Positions 1 through 5,727 of a DNA stretch of 6,138 nt are shown here, in pieces; the stretch's first letter is position 1, and the number at the start of each line of letters is the position of its first letter. The position numbers and the translations under genes are program-made. Origin of the DNA: Chitinophaga pinensis (GTDB lineage Bacteria; Bacteroidota; Bacteroidia; Chitinophagales; Chitinophagaceae); assembly GCA_943331145.2 (NCBI GenBank), contig CALQKL020000137.1, positions 1 through 6,138 of the forward strand, in the 5' to 3' direction. The notes under the pieces were generated by a model that made no database searches, had not been told where the DNA came from, and saw only the letters and a list, made by a program, of their open reading frames with translations.

Positions 1-1952
1 ATTTGTTTTACCAAGGTTGTTTTTCCACTTCCACTCACTCCACTTATTGCGCAGATTACATTGAGCGGAAATGTGACATCAATGTTTTTTAAATTGTTTT
101 CAGATGCGCCTTCAACAGTGATGCTTCTTGTCCATTTACGTAAATTTTTTGGCGGTTCAATTTTATAGGTTCCAGATAAATACTTTCCGGTTAAACTTTC
201 TTTATCCTTGATGATGGCATCGTAATCTCCAACAGCTACTACCTCGCCACCCAAATGACTTGCAAGTGGCCCCATATCAATAATATAATCGGCTTCACGC
301 ATCATCATTTCATCATGTTCTACTACGACAACCGTATTGCCCAAATCTCTTAACGATTTTAAAACACCTATTAAGCGCTCCGTATCTCTGCTGTGTAAGC
401 CAATGGAAGGTTCATCTAATATATAGAGCGAGTTGGTTAAATTGCTGCCCAAGCTTCGGGTAAGTTGAATGCGTTGACTTTCACCACCACTAAGCGAGTT
501 AGCCAAACGATTTAATGAAAGATATCCCAAACCTACATCTAATAATGTTTTTAAACGGGTATGTATTTCGATCAAGATTCTTTTTGCCACTTGATTGTCG
601 TAATCGCTCAAAGAAATCTGATTAAACCATTGCATTAAATATTTTACTGGCATTTCGCAGAGTTCGCCAATATGTTTCTTTTCAATTTGAATATAAAGTG
701 CCTCTTTTCTTAATCTAAACCCACAGCAATCTGGGCATTTCGTTCTGCCTCTATATCTGCTCAACAAAACACGATATTGTACTTTATATAAATTCTGTTC
801 TACTTCCTTGAAAAAATCATTTATCCCATTTACATATTGATTGCCATTCCATAAGTTATTTAATTGTTCAGTAGACAAATCCATAATGGGTTTGTGAATG
901 GGAAAATCAAATTGCTTTGCGGCTCTTATAAAGGCATCTTTCCAAGTACTGAGCTTTTCGCCTTTCCAAGGAGAAACCGCATCTTCATACAAACTCAATC
1001 TTTTATCTGGAATAATTAAATCAGGATCGATACCAAGTACATGAGAAAACCCTTCGCAAGTTGGACAAGCACCATAAGGATTGTTAAATGAAAATAAATT
1101 GGGCACAGGCTCTTCAAAAGTTATTCCATCCAATTCAAACTTATTGCTAAAAACTACATTTTTTCCATCTACCTCAACAATTAAAGATCCTTCACCTTCG
1201 TAAAAAGCAGTAGTAACAGAATCAGAAATTCGATGAATATCATCTTCGTCGAATTCTTTTTTTATCAAGCGGTCAATTAATAAATAAGTAGAACCGGAAG
1301 TTTTTTGTTTGAATATTGGATGCGTCGAATTTTCCAATATATCTTCTATTCTAATTATTTCCTGGTTATGATAAACACGTGAAAAACCTTTTTGCAATAA
1401 AATATTCAATTCTTCTTTTACATCTCTATTGGATTGAATTTTAAACGGAACAATGATTAATAATTTCAATCCATCTTTTAACCCTTGGAGATATTTTATC
1501 ACATCTGTCACATCATCTTTCTTTACTTCTCTTCCACTTATAGGAGAAATGGTTTTACCAATACGTGCAAAAAGCAATCTTAAATAATCGTACAATTCGG
1601 TCATACTACCTACGGTACTTCTTGGTGTACGGGAAATCACTTTTTGTTCGATGGCAATAGCTGGACACAACCCATGTATATAATCAACATCAGGCTTATT
1701 CATACGCTGCATAAATTGACGTGCATAAGAACTTAAACTTTCGGCATATCTACGTTGCCCTTCTGCAAATAATGTATCAATCGTTAATGATGATTTTCCG
1801 GAGCCAGAAACACCTGTAACGACTATTAATTTGTTTCGTGGTATGGTTACCGTTATGTTCTTTAAATTATGAACGCGTGCACCATGAATATGTATATCAT
1901 TATCCTTTTCGGGAAGAATATCTGCTGTTTTTTTTGTTTTTTTCTTTTCCAT
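1..1952 (-). CDS. uvrA: UvrABC excinuclease subunit A, C-terminal part cut off by the window edge
   Basis: UvrA is the damage-recognition ATPase of nucleotide excision repair. It acts as a dimer in the cytoplasm and loads UvrB onto damaged DNA. The ATG at 1952-1950 opens a lysine-rich leader, then the family core IHGARVHNLKNI. I read 650 codons without a stop; the family is about 940 residues, so roughly 290 are missing. Seen in order: first Walker A GVSGSGKS (47-54), a CPTC pair (296-299), a second cysteine cluster CPDCC (406-410) followed by GFRLRKEAL, the ABC signature LSGGE (487-491), Walker B and D-loop LDEPSIGLH (from 512), and the second Walker A GVSGSGKTT (638-646) just before the edge. 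The CxxC that normally precedes CPTC to complete the first zinc module is absent; FELDGITFEEP (272-282) lies there. The gene is divergent from the sigma factor gene. A UvrA2-type paralogue is possible but the fit to UvrA is very good. Confidence 0.97.
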   Translation of the reverse strand, partial: MEKKKTKKTADILPEKDNDIHIHGARVHNLKNITVTIPRNKLIVVTGVSGSGKSSLTIDTLFAEGQRRYAESLSSYARQFMQRMNKPDVDYIHGLCPAIAIEQKVISRTPRSTVGSMTELYDYLRLLFARIGKTISPISGREVKKDDVTDVIKYLQGLKDGLKLLIIVPFKIQSNRDVKEELNILLQKGFSRVYHNQEIIRIEDILENSTHPIFKQKTSGSTYLLIDRLIKKEFDEDDIHRISDSVTTAFYEGEGSLIVEVDGKNVVFSNKFELDGITFEEPVPNLFSFNNPYGACPTCEGFSHVLGIDPDLIIPDKRLSLYEDAVSPWKGEKLSTWKDAFIRAAKQFDFPIHKPIMDLSTEQLNNLWNGNQYVNGINDFFKEVEQNLYKVQYRVLLSRYRGRTKCPDCCGFRLRKEALYIQIEKKHIGELCEMPVKYLMQWFNQISLSDYDNQVAKRILIEIHTRLKTLLDVGLGYLSLNRLANSLSGGESQRIQLTRSLGSNLTNSLYILDEPSIGLHSRDTERLIGVLKSLRDLGNTVVVVEHDEMMMREADYIIDMGPLASHLGGEVVAVGDYDAIIKDKESLTGKYLSGTYKIEPPKNLRKWTRSITVEGASENNLKNIDVTFPLNVICAISGVSGSGKTTLVKQ

Positions 1953-1961
1953 ATAATTAGG

Positions 1962-1969
1962 CAAAAATA
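1962..1969 (-). promoter_or_regulatory. Candidate -7 box for uvrA
   Basis: Read on the minus strand, this is TATTTTTG, a full match to the Bacteroidota -7 consensus TAnnTTTG. It ends nine bases before the uvrA start, so the leader would be only a few bases long. There is no TTG at the expected -33 spacing, and AT-rich DNA produces such boxes by chance, so support is modest. Confidence 0.3.
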
Positions 1970-2036
1970 AGCTAAGAATGTGGTTAATACTGATAAATTT
2001 ACGTGCTATGAAAAAACTACTACGTAGATATACGCA

Positions 2037-2066
2037 TGGTTTTCGAGCACTAGTACTCTATTTTTG
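2037..2066 (+). promoter_or_regulatory. Candidate distal promoter for the sigma factor gene, with an operator-like palindrome
   Basis: TATTTTTG at 2059-2066 fits the Bacteroidota -7 consensus exactly. A TGG at 2037-2039, one mismatch from the -33 TTG, lies 19 bases upstream, which is the expected spacing. The 14-bp imperfect palindrome GAGCACTAGTACTC (2045-2058, six of seven pairs complementary) fills the spacer, where a bound repressor would block polymerase. The resulting leader would be about 160 bases. This is inferred from pattern only. Confidence 0.25.
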
Positions 2067-2161
2067 AGTTTTGCGAAAAAAAGCTTTAAAAATATTTTGA
2101 GGCTTAATTTTTACCTCTACTTTTACTTTGTGATTGAGAGCAAACGGAAAAAATAAAAAAT

Positions 2162-2188
2162 AAAAAAAAATTTTTTTCTCTATGTTCG
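2162..2188 (+). promoter_or_regulatory. Candidate proximal promoter of the sigma factor gene
   Basis: TATGTTCG at 2181-2188 matches seven of eight positions of TAnnTTTG and lies about 43 bases before the start codon, giving a leader of roughly 35-40 bases. There is no TTG at -33. Instead nine A followed by seven T (2162-2177) sit directly upstream, which could act as an AT-rich upstream element or a bend. The leader just before the ATG is A-rich (AAAAACAAAAAAC), as is common for Bacteroidota translation starts without a Shine-Dalgarno site. Confidence 0.3.
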
Positions 2189-2231
2189 AAATCAAAAAAC
2201 CCAATATCCTAAACCAATAAAAACAAAAAAC

Positions 2232-2813
2232 ATGAAAAACCTTTCTACATTAACCGACCAAGAATTAGTTCGCTCTTACATGAACGGCGATTCAAATGCA
2301 ATGAATGTTCTAGTTGAACGTTACAAAGACAAAATTTTCACATCTATCTATTTATTAGTTAAGGACAAATATCTTGCTGAAGATATTTTCCAAGATGTAT
2401 TCATTCGTATCATAGACACTTTAAGAGGTGGTCGTTATACAGATGAAGGAAAATTCTTACCATGGGCAATGCGTATCGCGCACAACATGTGTGTTGATCA
2501 TTTCAGAAAAGTAAAACGCAGCCCGAGTATCAAAACAAGTGACGACCACGACATTTTTGAAGTATTAAACTTCTCGGAAGCTGGTGCTGATCAAAAGATT
2601 ATGGCGAACCAAAGTCATGATAAAATCAGAAGAATGGTTGATTTGCTTCCAGAAGATCAACGTGAAGTAATCATCTTGAGAAATTACGCTGATTTAAGCT
2701 TTAAAGAAATTGCTGAATTAACAAACTGCAGCATCAATACTGCTTTAGGTAGAATGCGTTACGGTTTAATCAACTTACGTAAAATGATGACTGAAAAACA
2801 AATCGCTTTATAA
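2232..2813 (+). CDS. ECF-type sigma-70 family RNA polymerase sigma factor
   Basis: This 193-residue protein directs RNA polymerase to specific promoters. Region 2 spans about residues 22-94: the acidic YLAEDIFQDVFIRI stretch (47-60) is the core-binding part, and GKFLPWAMRIAHNMCVDHFRK (73-93) is the -10-recognition helix, shown here by its positions. A polar linker with DDHD follows (about 95-125). Region 4 spans about 127-186, with LPEDQREVIILR (139-150) and the helix-turn-helix FKEIAELTNCSINTALGRMR (157-176) for -35 recognition. There are no regions 1 or 3, which is the ECF layout, and the length is typical. No anti-sigma gene lies next to it: uvrA is divergent upstream and a terminator follows directly. 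The stand-alone form resembles widely conserved Bacteroidota sigma factors of this build, possibly the SigP type linked to type IX secretion control in Porphyromonas; that link is from memory and is not shown here. Confidence 0.93.
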   Translation: MKNLSTLTDQELVRSYMNGDSNAMNVLVERYKDKIFTSIYLLVKDKYLAEDIFQDVFIRIIDTLRGGRYTDEGKFLPWAMRIAHNMCVDHFRKVKRSPSIKTSDDHDIFEVLNFSEAGADQKIMANQSHDKIRRMVDLLPEDQREVIILRNYADLSFKEIAELTNCSINTALGRMRYGLINLRKMMTEKQIAL

Positions 2814-2834
2814 AGTAAAATAGTATTCATTTAG

Positions 2835-2872
2835 AATAGCAATTCTCTTCATTGGGAATTGCTATTTTTTTT
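2835..2872 (+). terminator. Intrinsic terminator of the sigma factor gene
   Basis: A perfect 11-bp stem pairs AATAGCAATTC (2835-2845) with GAATTGCTATT (2856-2866) around a 10-base loop, and a run of eight T (2865-2872) follows. It starts 21 bases after the stop codon, so the sigma gene is probably monocistronic. The right arm and T-run are duplicated 250 bp downstream at the end of dsbD. On the minus strand the stem lacks a following T-run, so it is a poor terminator for dsbD. Confidence 0.88.
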
Positions 2873-2886
2873 GAAACGTATTAAAT
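2856..2886. repeat. 31-bp direct repeat, left copy (remnant of a dsbD 3' end)
   Basis: This segment matches 3106-3136 at 29 of 31 positions, the first 21 being identical; the differences are at 2877/3127 and 2883/3133. It begins with the right arm of the sigma-gene terminator. On the minus strand it reads NTFQKK-stop, the same ending that the intact dsbD has in the right copy. It is therefore best seen as a detached copy of the dsbD tail, not chance similarity. Confidence 0.85.
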
Positions 2887-2890
2887 AATA

Positions 2891-2917
2891 AATGGTTGAA
2901 ACCATTATGCCTTACAA
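2891..2917. repeat. REP-like unit 1 (degenerate)
   Basis: AATGGTT and AACCATT pair perfectly over 7 bp around a GA centre (2891-2906). The following bases TATGCCTTACAAA resemble the tail of the better units. It is the most diverged of the four in its outer stem, where AT pairs replace CG pairs, yet the stem itself still pairs. Confidence 0.5.
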
Positions 2918-2929
2918 AAAACTTCTTAA

Positions 2930-2956
2930 CCCACGGTTTAAACCGTAGGCTATAAA
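2930..2956. repeat. REP-like unit 2
   Basis: The core ACGGTTTAAACCGT (2933-2946) is a perfect 14-bp palindrome. CCC on the left (2930-2932) faces AGG on the right (2947-2949), so the stem extends to 10 pairs with one mismatch. The tail GGCTATAAA (2948-2956) is identical to that of unit 4. Confidence 0.75.
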
Positions 2957-2979
2957 TAAAAATTTTTCCCATACCCGTT

Positions 2980-3010
2980 CCAACGGTTTATAACGTTTGG
3001 ATATCTATAA
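2980..3010. repeat. REP-like unit 3 (degenerate)
   Basis: CCAACGGTTTATAACGTTTGG (2980-3000) keeps the pattern of the core with scattered changes and a bulged T in the right arm. CTATAA (3005-3010) keeps part of the tail. It is recognisable only by comparison with units 2 and 4. Confidence 0.5.
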
Positions 3011-3038
3011 TGGTACAATGAAATGTCCCAAAATCATT

Positions 3039-3065
3039 ACACGGTTTAAACCGTGGGCTATAAAA
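3039..3065. repeat. REP-like unit 4
   Basis: The core CACGGTTTAAACCGTG (3040-3055) is a perfect 16-bp palindrome, the best of the cluster. The tail GGGCTATAAAAA (3055-3066) matches unit 2 except for G in place of A at the first base. It lies 46 bases past the dsbD stop on the minus strand and could act as an mRNA 3' boundary. Confidence 0.75.
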
Positions 3066-3105
3066 ACAAATGTGTTGTCCTGAAAAAAACTCGATGAATA
3101 AAAAA

Positions 3106-3136
3106 GAATTGCTATTTTTTTTGAAAAGTATTTAAT
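3106..3136. repeat. 31-bp direct repeat, right copy (covers the dsbD stop codon)
   Basis: This is the partner of 2856-2886. On the minus strand it contains the last codons of dsbD (NTFQKK) and its TAG stop at 3114-3112. The hairpin arm GAATTGCTATT is present, but the complementary left arm is not, so no terminator stem can form here. Confidence 0.85.
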
Positions 3137-5082
3137 CCGCAATTCAACCAACGTAAATATTCATTTTTATTAGGTGTATACCCAACCGGACTATTTAATA
3201 AAACTTCGTTTGTATCAATTATAGCATAAAAAGGTTGCGCATTATTGGCAAAGTTTTCTGTTTCAAAAGTAGCCCACAAATCACCATAAGTATTGATCTC
3301 CTTATTGGCACCATCTTTTGTTTTGTAAATAAATTGTTGAGAAACGGGAAGTGCTTTCTTATCATCAACATAAAGTGAAACCACTACAAATTTTTCGCTC
3401 ATCAATTTATACACATCAGGTTCACTCCATACATTTTCTTCCATGCGTCTACAGTTTACACAAGCATATCCGGTAAAATCAATTAGTAATGGTTTATTTT
3501 CCGCTTTTGCCATTTTCAACCCTTCCTCATAATTTTTAGAGCAATGCAAACCCAAAACACAATCCGATTCTTTTTGATAAACACTATAATAAAGAGGAGG
3601 CGGAAATCCGCTGATTAATTTCAAATTTGCATAGCTCGTGTTTGTAACCCCAGGTAATAAATAAATGGTTGCTAACAATACCACAGAAGCCAATAGCTTT
3701 CTACTTAAAGGAATTTTTTGATTGGGCGAATCGTGGCTGAATCTTATTTTTCCGAAAAGATATAATGAAAGTCCGATCCCAACTAAGATCCAAATGCCAA
3801 TGAATATTTCTCTTTTTAAAAGGCCCCAATGCTTTACCATATCTGCATTAGATAAAAACTTAAATGCCAATGCAAGTTCTAAAAATCCCAAAACAACTTT
3901 TACCGTATTTAACCAGCCGCCAGATTTAGGTAAGGATTGTAACCAATTGGGAAATAAGGCAAATAAAGCAAAAGGCAATGCCAATGCAAGTCCAAAACCA
4001 CCCATTCCAAAAGTTAATTGCATTGCTCCCCCATCTGAAGCCAATGAGCCCGCAAGCAATGAACCTAAAATTGGACCCGTACATGAAAATGAAACCAATG
4101 CAAGGGTTAATGCCATAAAGAAAATTCCAAAAATATTTCCAGCTCCAGCTTTACTATCTGCCCCACTCGATAAAGAAGCGGGCAATGTGATTTCATAAAA
4201 ACCAAAAAACGATAAGGCGAAAAATATAAAGATTACAAAGAAGAACACATTTAAATAAACGTTTGTGGAAATGTTATTTAAGAACTCAGGATTAATGCTG
4301 TCTAAAAAATGAAAGGGCAAACTCAATAAAATGTAAATGATAAAAATAAAAAATCCATATAAAAATGCATTGAAGATTCCCGCTTTTTTAGAACTTGCTT
4401 TCTTGGTAAAAAAAGAAACCGTAAGTGGAATCATTGGAAACACACATGGTGTAAGCAAAGCAATTAACCCACCTAAGAAACCAATTAAAAACAAGCTAGA
4501 TAAGCTTTTGGATTTGGTATCATTATTTGTTGTAGAAGTTATGCCACAATTGTTTTTAGGATGTTGGATATCAATTGAAGGAATGAATACTCTAGCTTGC
4601 GATTGCTCATTCGCACTATTATTAAGTACAATTTTTTCTTGATGTTCTTCTGTGATAAAATCTAGGTCTTTCCCCAATTCATAAGCGATAATTAATTTAA
4701 AAGCATCGGGTTGTTTATCTGTAAAATCAAGATTTTGAATGATTTCAATTTCGTTTTCGTACACCGTTTTTTCAGCGCCTTCAAATACCTTGTCTTTTAT
4801 TTTCTTTTCAGTAGCATTGATTTGTGGAATTTGCAATTTTGCACTTGAATCTTGTAATGAAATTATAATTCCGCTTAAGCCTTCGTTAGCATCTGATTTA
4901 TACAAATGCCAATCTTTGGAGATGCTGCCTTTTAAAGTGACTTCTATTTGTTTGTCATTTATTTTTTTAACCTGATGCGTCCATTTTACTACAGATGAAT
5001 CTTGGGCAAATGCCTGCAATCCGAATAAAACAAAAGTCAACGTGCAAAGTAAAACTTGAAAGAAAGCGATTTTATTTTTCAT
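3112..5082 (-). CDS. dsbD: DsbD-type thiol:disulfide interchange protein (protein-disulfide reductase)
   Basis: This 656-residue inner-membrane protein moves reducing power from cytoplasmic thioredoxin to the periplasm, for disulfide repair or cytochrome c maturation. A signal peptide (1-26, ending AFA before Q27) leads to a DsbD alpha-like domain (about 30-155). A DsbD transmembrane domain with about eight helices follows (about 196-480), with redox cysteines C213 in TPCVFP and C334 in SCTGP. The C-terminal thioredoxin-like domain (about 515-656) has the active site CVNC (541-544) and a likely cis-proline at P617 (AQPFY). The alpha-like domain has no cysteine at all; in Escherichia coli DsbD this domain carries the pair that passes electrons onward. 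Other cysteines are C179 in the linker, and C508, C514 and C648. The last codons lie inside a 31-bp repeat. The gene converges on the sigma factor gene. The assignment as a DsbD family member is firm; the substrate is unknown. Confidence 0.95.
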   Translation of the reverse strand: MKNKIAFFQVLLCTLTFVLFGLQAFAQDSSVVKWTHQVKKINDKQIEVTLKGSISKDWHLYKSDANEGLSGIIISLQDSSAKLQIPQINATEKKIKDKVFEGAEKTVYENEIEIIQNLDFTDKQPDAFKLIIAYELGKDLDFITEEHQEKIVLNNSANEQSQARVFIPSIDIQHPKNNCGITSTTNNDTKSKSLSSLFLIGFLGGLIALLTPCVFPMIPLTVSFFTKKASSKKAGIFNAFLYGFFIFIIYILLSLPFHFLDSINPEFLNNISTNVYLNVFFFVIFIFFALSFFGFYEITLPASLSSGADSKAGAGNIFGIFFMALTLALVSFSCTGPILGSLLAGSLASDGGAMQLTFGMGGFGLALALPFALFALFPNWLQSLPKSGGWLNTVKVVLGFLELALAFKFLSNADMVKHWGLLKREIFIGIWILVGIGLSLYLFGKIRFSHDSPNQKIPLSRKLLASVVLLATIYLLPGVTNTSYANLKLISGFPPPLYYSVYQKESDCVLGLHCSKNYEEGLKMAKAENKPLLIDFTGYACVNCRRMEENVWSEPDVYKLMSEKFVVVSLYVDDKKALPVSQQFIYKTKDGANKEINTYGDLWATFETENFANNAQPFYAIIDTNEVLLNSPVGYTPNKNEYLRWLNCGLNTFQKK

Positions 5083-5129
5083 TTGTCAATATAGTGTTTT
5101 AAAAAATTCAGTCACCTGATTTGCCCAAT

Positions 5130-5159
5130 TAAATATAATTTCTGTTGAGCAAATGGCAA
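5130..5159 (-). promoter_or_regulatory. Candidate promoter of dsbD
   Basis: On the minus strand a TTG (5159-5157) is followed after exactly 19 bases by TATATTTA (5137-5130), seven of eight matches to TAnnTTTG. This is the expected Bacteroidota arrangement. Transcription would start near 5124, giving a leader of about 40 bases before the dsbD ATG. It sits just downstream of the neighbouring gene's terminator, which strengthens the case for a separate dsbD transcript. Confidence 0.45.
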
Positions 5160-5166
5160 TAATCAT

Positions 5167-5192
5167 AAAAAAATCCCGAGGTTATCGGGATT
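5167..5192 (-). terminator. Intrinsic terminator after the small DsbD-like gene
   Basis: On the minus strand AATCCCGA (5192-5185) pairs perfectly over 8 bp with TCGGGATT (5179-5172) around a 5-base loop, followed by a T-run down to 5167. It begins 15 bases past the stop of the 152-residue gene and would stop or reduce read-through into dsbD. Confidence 0.85.
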
Positions 5193-5207
5193 GGACAAAT
5201 TTATAAT

Positions 5208-5666
5208 TTATTTAGATGCAAGCTTTATGTTGAATGGAATTTCTTTAGGAGGCAAACATCTTTTATCGTTGCATACCATATATAAAACTGTTCCTTTTAA
5301 GCTTGTATTGGCTGTTGATTTTACGGTAATTTTTTGAACAAAATCAACATTGCTGCTGTAGAATTTTAATGTGGATTTGAAATTTGGATCGTACGACGTT
5401 TCCAATTTTCCTACTTCTTTTATTTTACCCACCAACTTAATCAATGGATTTTTGGTGAAACTGAATGTAGTTGGCTCTGGTCCTTCTCCACAAACTTGTG
5501 CGTAAATGTGCCAGTTTCCAGATACAGTTGCGGTCATGTGTACATCAAATTGCTTTGCACCTGTATTGGTTGCTGTAAAATTCCAAGAAACCGGATTTTC
5601 GATTTGAGCGAATCCTATTCCTGAAAAGAAAAATATTAATAAGGTAAAAAATCCGATTTTTTTCAT
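5208..5666 (-). CDS. Small secreted protein related to the DsbD N-terminal (alpha) domain
   Basis: This 152-residue protein is probably periplasmic: it has a signal peptide at residues 1-20 (ending GFA before Q21) and no other membrane segment or lipobox. The rest resembles the beta-rich N-terminal domain of DsbD, with SGNWHIYAQ (49-57) parallel to SKDWHLYKS in the adjacent DsbD. It ends with VCNDKRCLPPKEIPF (131-145), in which C132 and C137 match the type of cysteine pair found in DsbD alpha domains. C59 is a third cysteine. It is a stand-alone version of a domain usually fused to the transporter, encoded just upstream of dsbD on the same strand. A plausible role is to take electrons from DsbD and reduce periplasmic or outer-membrane partners; this is inferred. 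A terminator separates it from dsbD. The gap to purQ is 61 bases with no clear promoter, so co-transcription with purQ cannot be excluded. Confidence 0.8.
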   Translation of the reverse strand: MKKIGFFTLLIFFFSGIGFAQIENPVSWNFTATNTGAKQFDVHMTATVSGNWHIYAQVCGEGPEPTTFSFTKNPLIKLVGKIKEVGKLETSYDPNFKSTLKFYSSNVDFVQKITVKSTANTSLKGTVLYMVCNDKRCLPPKEIPFNIKLASK

Positions 5667-5727
5667 TTGATTTTATTTTTTGTAAAAATATAAACCTCGT
5701 TTTCTAAACTTTAATAAATTTTGTTAA

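Larger units (their letters stand above)
1953..2231. other. Divergent intergenic region between uvrA and the sigma factor gene
   Basis: These 279 bases separate two divergent genes and must hold both promoters. I see three TAnnTTTG-like boxes (1962-1969 minus, 2059-2066 plus, 2181-2188 plus), an 8-bp palindrome CTACGTAG at 2020-2027, an imperfect 14-bp palindrome at 2045-2058, and a long A-tract/T-tract block at about 2151-2177 that would be expected to bend DNA. No convincing gene or RNA is visible. The only ATG-started frame of note is a 19-codon one at 2008-2067. Confidence 0.7.
2891..3066. repeat. Cluster of four degenerate REP-like palindromic units
   Basis: Four units share a core like ACGGTTTAAACCGT followed by a short tail containing GGCTATAAA or a decayed version of it. 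The units are at 2891-2917, 2930-2956, 2980-3010 and 3039-3065, with core-to-core distances of about 41, 50 and 58 bases. All have the same orientation, and the sequences between them are unrelated. Short GGTTTAAACC-type palindromes of this sort are common between genes in Bacteroidota and resemble REP elements mobilised by IS200-like (RAYT) transposases; no such transposase is in the window. The 2873-3111 stretch holds no gene that I can support. Confidence 0.75.

Noticed and set aside
2020..2027. 8-bp palindrome CTACGTAG
   Set aside because: Too short to separate from chance in a 279-bp region and not aligned with any promoter box.
2008..2067. A 19-codon frame on the plus strand starting MKKLLRRY
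   Set aside because: It is short, has no recognisable homologue that I know of, and lies in a promoter region. A weak TAAATTTA box (1994-2001) just upstream would make it leaderless. A chance frame is more likely.
2930..3065. Possible small CRISPR array, from the repeated palindromic units
   Set aside because: Only two units are close to identical, the others are strongly diverged, spacings are uneven, and the repeat is an almost complete palindrome with an AT tail. No cas genes are present. A REP-like cluster fits better.
3722..4975. Plus-strand open frames of 78-158 codons inside dsbD
   Set aside because: They lie opposite a clearly conserved membrane-protein gene and their compositions look like antisense of hydrophobic codons, with no domain signs.
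5667..5727. Promoter for the small DsbD-like gene (TATATTTT/TATTTTTA boxes near 5683-5692)
   Set aside because: Several overlapping near-matches in very AT-rich DNA and no TTG at the right distance, so no specific box can be supported.
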